Below, piece by piece: positions 6,288-8,986 of a stretch of 8,986 bases of DNA. Position 1 is the first letter of the stretch. Each line of letters opens with the position of its first letter. The notes below the pieces were generated by a model, which saw only the letters and a program-made list of their open reading frames with translations, did not search any database and was not told the DNA's origin. The DNA lies in contig JARRRL010000077.1 of the NCBI GenBank assembly GCA_037380725.1, forward strand, positions 1 to 8,986, given 5' to 3'. Source of the stretch: JARRRL01 sp037380725 (GTDB taxonomy: Bacteria; Pseudomonadota; Gammaproteobacteria; Pseudomonadales; JANQJO01). The position numbers and the translations under genes are program-made.

Positions 6288-7091
6288 ATGGGTAACTCTA
6301 TCAGTTATTCGAGCGTAAGCGCACCTGTCGCCAGTCACACCATTCCCCCACGAGCTTCTGCCCCTGAGCTTCCCCCGGAAATTTGGCGTGAAATAGTCCT
6401 GGTAACTCGTGTTGATTCAGTACTGACGCTGCGGCAAGTTTCACGTGATTTGCGCTCAGTCGTTGACAGTCTTGATCAAGCGAATTTGAATCAAATTAAT
6501 CAAGATACTCATTCACCCGTGGATCTTTATCAGTCCGATGGTGGTGTGCGCTCTGTCACAAGAGATCCGGCAACTCAAGGTGTAATGGCTAGAGATGAAA
6601 ATATATCACCAGCACTGCAAGCGTTTTTTGCGCATAGTAATGATACTCATGTTCGATGGCGTTTGGCGGGCAACCCCAGCCTGACCTTAACTGTGCAGCA
6701 GACTCTGGCGCAGGATCAGTACGCAGATGTTCGATTGGCCTTGGCGCGCAACCCCAGCCTGAGCTCTGATGCGGCGCAGCAGACACTGGCTCAGGATCAG
6801 GACGAATGGGTTCGAAGGAACTTGGCGCGCAACCCCAGCCTGACCTCTGAGGCTCGGCAGCAAACACTGGCTCAGGATCAGGACGAATGGGTTCGAATGT
6901 CCTTGGCGGGCAACCGTAGCCTGACCTCGACAGTGCAGCAGACACTGGCGCAGGATCAGGACGCAGAGGTTCGAGAAACCTTGGCGGGCAACCCCAGCCT
7001 GACCTCTGAGGTGACACAGGAGAGACAAGCTCGTAATTTGAATATAAGTATTCGAATGTTTTTGAGACGAATTGTCTCGGCTGACCGCTAG
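6288..7091 (+). CDS. F-box-like/LRV-repeat protein 2, probable host-directed effector
   Basis: 267 residues, tandem paralogue of the preceding gene; the start lies 91 bases after the TAG and 25 bases after the ancestral TAA. A GTGGGG sequence lies about ten bases before the ATG. MGNSIS at the N-terminus keeps the myristoylation signature. The F-box-like segment (residues about 27-65) reads LPPEIWREI, then LRQVSRDLRS. Residues 122-254 form five full repeats of 26, 27, 27, 26 and 27 residues (VRxxLAxNPSLTSxxxQxTLAQDQDEW type). A partial unit IRMFLRR follows, and the end VSADR differs from the tail of copy 1. Over the first 122 codons the two genes differ at 30 bases by hand count, yet 24 codons change the residue, so protein identity (about 80%) is lower than DNA identity (about 92%). 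No signal peptide, membrane segment or catalytic motif is seen. Binding of host SKP1 and host membrane targeting are predictions from architecture only. Confidence 0.75.
   Translation: MGNSISYSSVSAPVASHTIPPRASAPELPPEIWREIVLVTRVDSVLTLRQVSRDLRSVVDSLDQANLNQINQDTHSPVDLYQSDGGVRSVTRDPATQGVMARDENISPALQAFFAHSNDTHVRWRLAGNPSLTLTVQQTLAQDQYADVRLALARNPSLSSDAAQQTLAQDQDEWVRRNLARNPSLTSEARQQTLAQDQDEWVRMSLAGNRSLTSTVQQTLAQDQDAEVRETLAGNPSLTSEVTQERQARNLNISIRMFLRRIVSADR
6651..7049 (+). repeat. 78/81-bp tandem repeats in paralogue 2
   Basis: Five in-frame modules of 26, 27, 27, 26 and 27 residues, homologous to those in paralogue 1 but in a different number and order of the 26- and 27-residue types. That suggests unequal recombination between or within the two genes. 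The repeat surface, not the N-terminal domain, is where length varies. Confidence 0.85.
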
Positions 7092-7165
7092 AACGCACTA
7101 ACTTTTAGGTCAGCGCATAATTTAGCGTTGGGAATTGACATAACTCTAGCTGATGTCCATTCAGA

Positions 7166-7223
7166 TGAGGAGGGGCTAATGTCCCTTGCTCGACACGTTC
7201 AGCCTTACGGCTAAACCGCCACC
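7166..7223 (+). pseudogene. 3' remnant of a third F-box/LRV paralogue
   Basis: Bases 7179-7223 match 6227-6271 at 40 of 45 positions, and the likeness weakens upstream from about 7166. In frame it reads DEEGLMSLARHVQPYG and then TAA at 7212, corresponding to the ancestral C-terminus of the family. No F-box or repeat sequence precedes it. So the locus once held a further copy, or the tail of paralogue 2 was displaced by recombination. GAGGAGGGG just before the ATG at 7179 looks like a ribosome site but is more simply read as part of the remnant. Confidence 0.55.
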
Positions 7224-7244
7224 TCTTTCTCTTGGGCGGGTTTT
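7213..7244 (+). terminator. Weak terminator-like hairpin after the F-box/LRV genes
   Basis: AAAC-CGCC (7213-7220) pairs with GGCG-GTTT (7235-7243, one bulged G at 7239) around a 14-base loop. The T-run TTTT at 7241-7244 overlaps the stem's last pairs, so it is a poor match to a classic intrinsic terminator. The position between converging genes suits termination of the plus-strand transcript. Confidence 0.3.
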
Positions 7245-7281
7245 GATCCGAATTGAACGCTTACATCAGTTCGTTGGATGT

Positions 7282-8986
7282 TTAAAACCGGTAGCTGTAG
7301 CCAATATGGAAGTAGGTGCTGCTGGATTCAATATCGACGTTGCGGAATTCCGTTTTTTCTTGGCCTATTTCGCCGTGAAGATCGACCGAGCGGCTTGGGC
7401 GGTAGTTGGCAAGGAGATGGTAGCGCAAGCGGGGTTGGCGGACGGCAGTGTTTTTATTTTCTATGGTAAAAAAGGAAATTTTGGGTGTCACGTAAAGTTT
7501 TTGGTTGAAGCGAAGTCGCTCGCCCAGAAAGATGCTGGCGCTGTTGCTGGTGTCGCTGGTGGTGTATCGGACGCCGAGTGTGGTGGTGTGATCCAGTTTG
7601 GTATCGCTGCTTTTGACAAATTGCAGTCCTGTTGATTGGTATTTGAAATCTAATGGCGTATCAATCTCGTTGGCCGGGCGCTGATCTTGTGTGTTTGACA
7701 GGTAGATGTCACTGATCATTCTGATGTCGCCGCCAATTTGATTGGTATAAGATAGTGAATAATAGTGGTTGATGGCGGTTTTTTGTTCTGCTGTGTCGTA
7801 TATGTTTTCACGATTTTCTTGTTCGCTGAGAAACGTTGCGATGTCGGTATCGAACTGGCCAATAATAACATTTTTCACTGTTAGAAAAGGGCTGCGTTGT
7901 AGGCCGATGATTGAAGAGATGTTGGAATCTGGTGTGAGTAAATAGGTGGCGCTTATCAGTAAATTATTCAGTTCGTTGAATTCAATATCATAGTCAAGAT
8001 TGACGATGCCGTTGATGTTTTTGTCACGGTAGCGCAATGAACCGCCGATGGCGCTTCGGTCGACAATTCCCTCAATGGTTTGACGGTTTAGGTAGCCATT
8101 GAGTTTTAAATTTTGGTTTACCCTACTTGTGCTGTATACGCTGTTGAAACGTATTTTCACATTATCGTAGATGTCGCTGCGGTAGTGCGGTTCTCCTGTA
8201 GCAAATCCAATGATGGTGTGTGAGGCAAGCGGGTATTGAATGGTGAGGCCGTCAAAGCGATAGAAGGCGCCATTGTCACGATCGCGCTGTCTGCCTAGGG
8301 TTGCTTGCAAATCGTTGCTTTCATTTTTATAGTTGAGTGAAAACCAGTTGATGCGTGAGTACGAATCGTCTTTATCGAGATTGTCAGCAATAGAGTAACC
8401 GTTGATGCGTGAGAAAAAGACGTGGGTGCCCTGGGTGTAGCTCGTGCGTAAGTCGTAATCCGTGGACAGGGTCTCCAGCACTTTTTCACTGTTGTCGTTT
8501 GTTTTATTGGTCAGAGAAAGATAGTTTTGCGCCACAAAGCCCTGCGAGGAAAAAGGATCCTTTTTGGTCAAATATTTTGTTTTTCTCAGCTTCTCCCGTG
8601 TGTTTTGGTCGGCACTTGCCAGCGCGGTCAATCGTTGAGTGACGCGTGTTTTGTTGGCGCCATCCTCCAGTGTTTCGGCTAAATTTTGGTAGAGTTTCAG
8701 GGCTTGCGCTCGGTCGCCCCCCCGCTCAATGGACAGGGCGTGTAATTCCATGGCCCACTGTGCGATGTTGTGATTATTCGCCAGTGTGATGACGCGGTAA
8801 TATTTTGACGCGAGGGCATAGTTGCGACTCTGGAAAGCGTCTTTCGCGACCGTTAGCAGCGTGCGCATTGAGGTGTCGCTGTTGATCACGAAAAGCTGTT
8901 GATCTGACGTGTCCTGTGTCTTGCGATTGAGTTGATGGATAATGCGACTGTGTTCGTTTTCGCTGATGTGGTTGACAAAAGGTTTG
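7282..8986 (-). CDS. TPR-containing outer-membrane beta-barrel protein (5' end outside window)
   Basis: The frame is open to the right edge, so 567 C-terminal residues are present; the GTG at 8889 is an internal codon, not a start. The first part (about 170 residues) is helical with TPR-like units (AKDAFQSRNYALASKYYRVI, then RAQALKLYQNLAETL). The rest is alternating polar/hydrophobic beta-strand with many aromatic residues, ending HIGYSYRF. The final phenylalanine is the usual signal for barrel insertion by BAM. The GRQRDRDNGAFYRFDG stretch resembles a signature I recall from TPR-plus-barrel outer-membrane proteins; that is memory, not a search. Such proteins, PgaA and BcsC among them, often export polysaccharide or act as adhesin-like channels, but nothing here identifies the cargo. 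It converges on the F-box/LRV genes with 190 bases between. The class is fairly sure, the function unknown. Confidence 0.7.
   Translation of the reverse strand, partial: KPFVNHISENEHSRIIHQLNRKTQDTSDQQLFVINSDTSMRTLLTVAKDAFQSRNYALASKYYRVITLANNHNIAQWAMELHALSIERGGDRAQALKLYQNLAETLEDGANKTRVTQRLTALASADQNTREKLRKTKYLTKKDPFSSQGFVAQNYLSLTNKTNDNSEKVLETLSTDYDLRTSYTQGTHVFFSRINGYSIADNLDKDDSYSRINWFSLNYKNESNDLQATLGRQRDRDNGAFYRFDGLTIQYPLASHTIIGFATGEPHYRSDIYDNVKIRFNSVYSTSRVNQNLKLNGYLNRQTIEGIVDRSAIGGSLRYRDKNINGIVNLDYDIEFNELNNLLISATYLLTPDSNISSIIGLQRSPFLTVKNVIIGQFDTDIATFLSEQENRENIYDTAEQKTAINHYYSLSYTNQIGGDIRMISDIYLSNTQDQRPANEIDTPLDFKYQSTGLQFVKSSDTKLDHTTTLGVRYTTSDTSNSASIFLGERLRFNQKLYVTPKISFFTIENKNTAVRQPRLRYHLLANYRPSRSVDLHGEIGQEKTEFRNVDIESSSTYFHIGYSYRF

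Larger units (their letters stand above)
7092..7281. other. Spacer between convergent genes
   Basis: 190 bases between the stop of F-box/LRV paralogue 2 and the stop of the outer-membrane protein gene. The left half (to about 7165) has no counterpart in the duplicated unit. It contains a TTGACA word at about 7135 and a loose GACAT/ATGTC pair, neither clearly functional. The right half holds the third-copy remnant and a weak terminator-like hairpin. No gene is seen. Confidence 0.5.

Noticed and set aside
5879..6338. Overlapping antisense frames within the LRV-repeat regions
   Set aside because: The repeat unit is a multiple of three, so an open antisense frame in one unit stays open through the array. 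These frames are repeat artefacts; the same applies at 6589-7098.
5726..7049. CRISPR array
   Set aside because: The repeats are continuous, in-frame coding modules of 78/81 bases without unique spacers.
7092..7150. Integron attC-like or other recombination site between the repeat unit and the outer-membrane gene
   Set aside because: Short inverted words (AACGC/GCGTT, GCGCATAATTTAGCG) are present, but there are no matching core sites with the required spacing and no integrase nearby.
7186..7635. 149-codon plus-strand frame
   Set aside because: It runs antisense to the C-terminal strands of the outer-membrane barrel and begins inside the third-copy remnant.

Overview
The window looks like chromosomal DNA of a Gram-negative bacterium, most likely a gammaproteobacterium. 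This rests on Shine-Dalgarno-led genes of moderate GC, a cleavable signal peptide on a very large secreted protein, and an outer-membrane beta-barrel protein ending in phenylalanine. The species cannot be named from the sequence alone. No tRNA, rRNA, CRISPR array, transposase or integrase was seen.

Layout, left to right. (1) 1-453 is non-coding, with a TATAAT box and small palindromes in front of the first gene. (2) 454-3750 (+) encodes a 1098-residue secreted protein built like animal CLCA proteins: a zinc-metalloprotease motif of the CLCA type, a cysteine-rich segment, a von Willebrand factor A domain with an intact metal site, beta-rich C-terminal domains, and a calcium-binding thrombospondin type 3 tail. 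(3) 3783-4841 (-) encodes an ATP-grasp ligase, convergent with the first gene and only 32 bases from it. (4) 4842-5359 is a divergent control region. It holds a possible 42-codon ORF on the minus strand, a nested dyad around that ORF's start, promoter-like elements for both directions, and three tandem GGGGCTT units. (5) 5360-6196 and 6288-7091 (+) are two tandem paralogues. Each has a eukaryotic-type N-myristoylation signature (MGNxxS), an F-box-like motif, and five or six 26-27-residue leucine-rich-variant-like repeats. The first is cut short by an in-frame TAG, and a 3' fragment of a third copy lies at about 7166-7223. (6) 7282-8986 (-) is the C-terminal part of a TPR plus outer-membrane-barrel protein whose 5' end is outside the window.

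The most interesting part is the paralogue pair. A fatty-acylation signal, an F-box and a superhelical repeat domain only make sense together inside a eukaryotic cell, so these look like translocated host-directed effectors. Between the two N-terminal halves, amino-acid changes far outnumber silent ones, and the repeat modules are rearranged, which fits rapid diversification. The secreted CLCA-like protease is unlinked in transcription but would also suit a host-associated or predatory life. No secretion system is visible here, so the effector reading is an inference.
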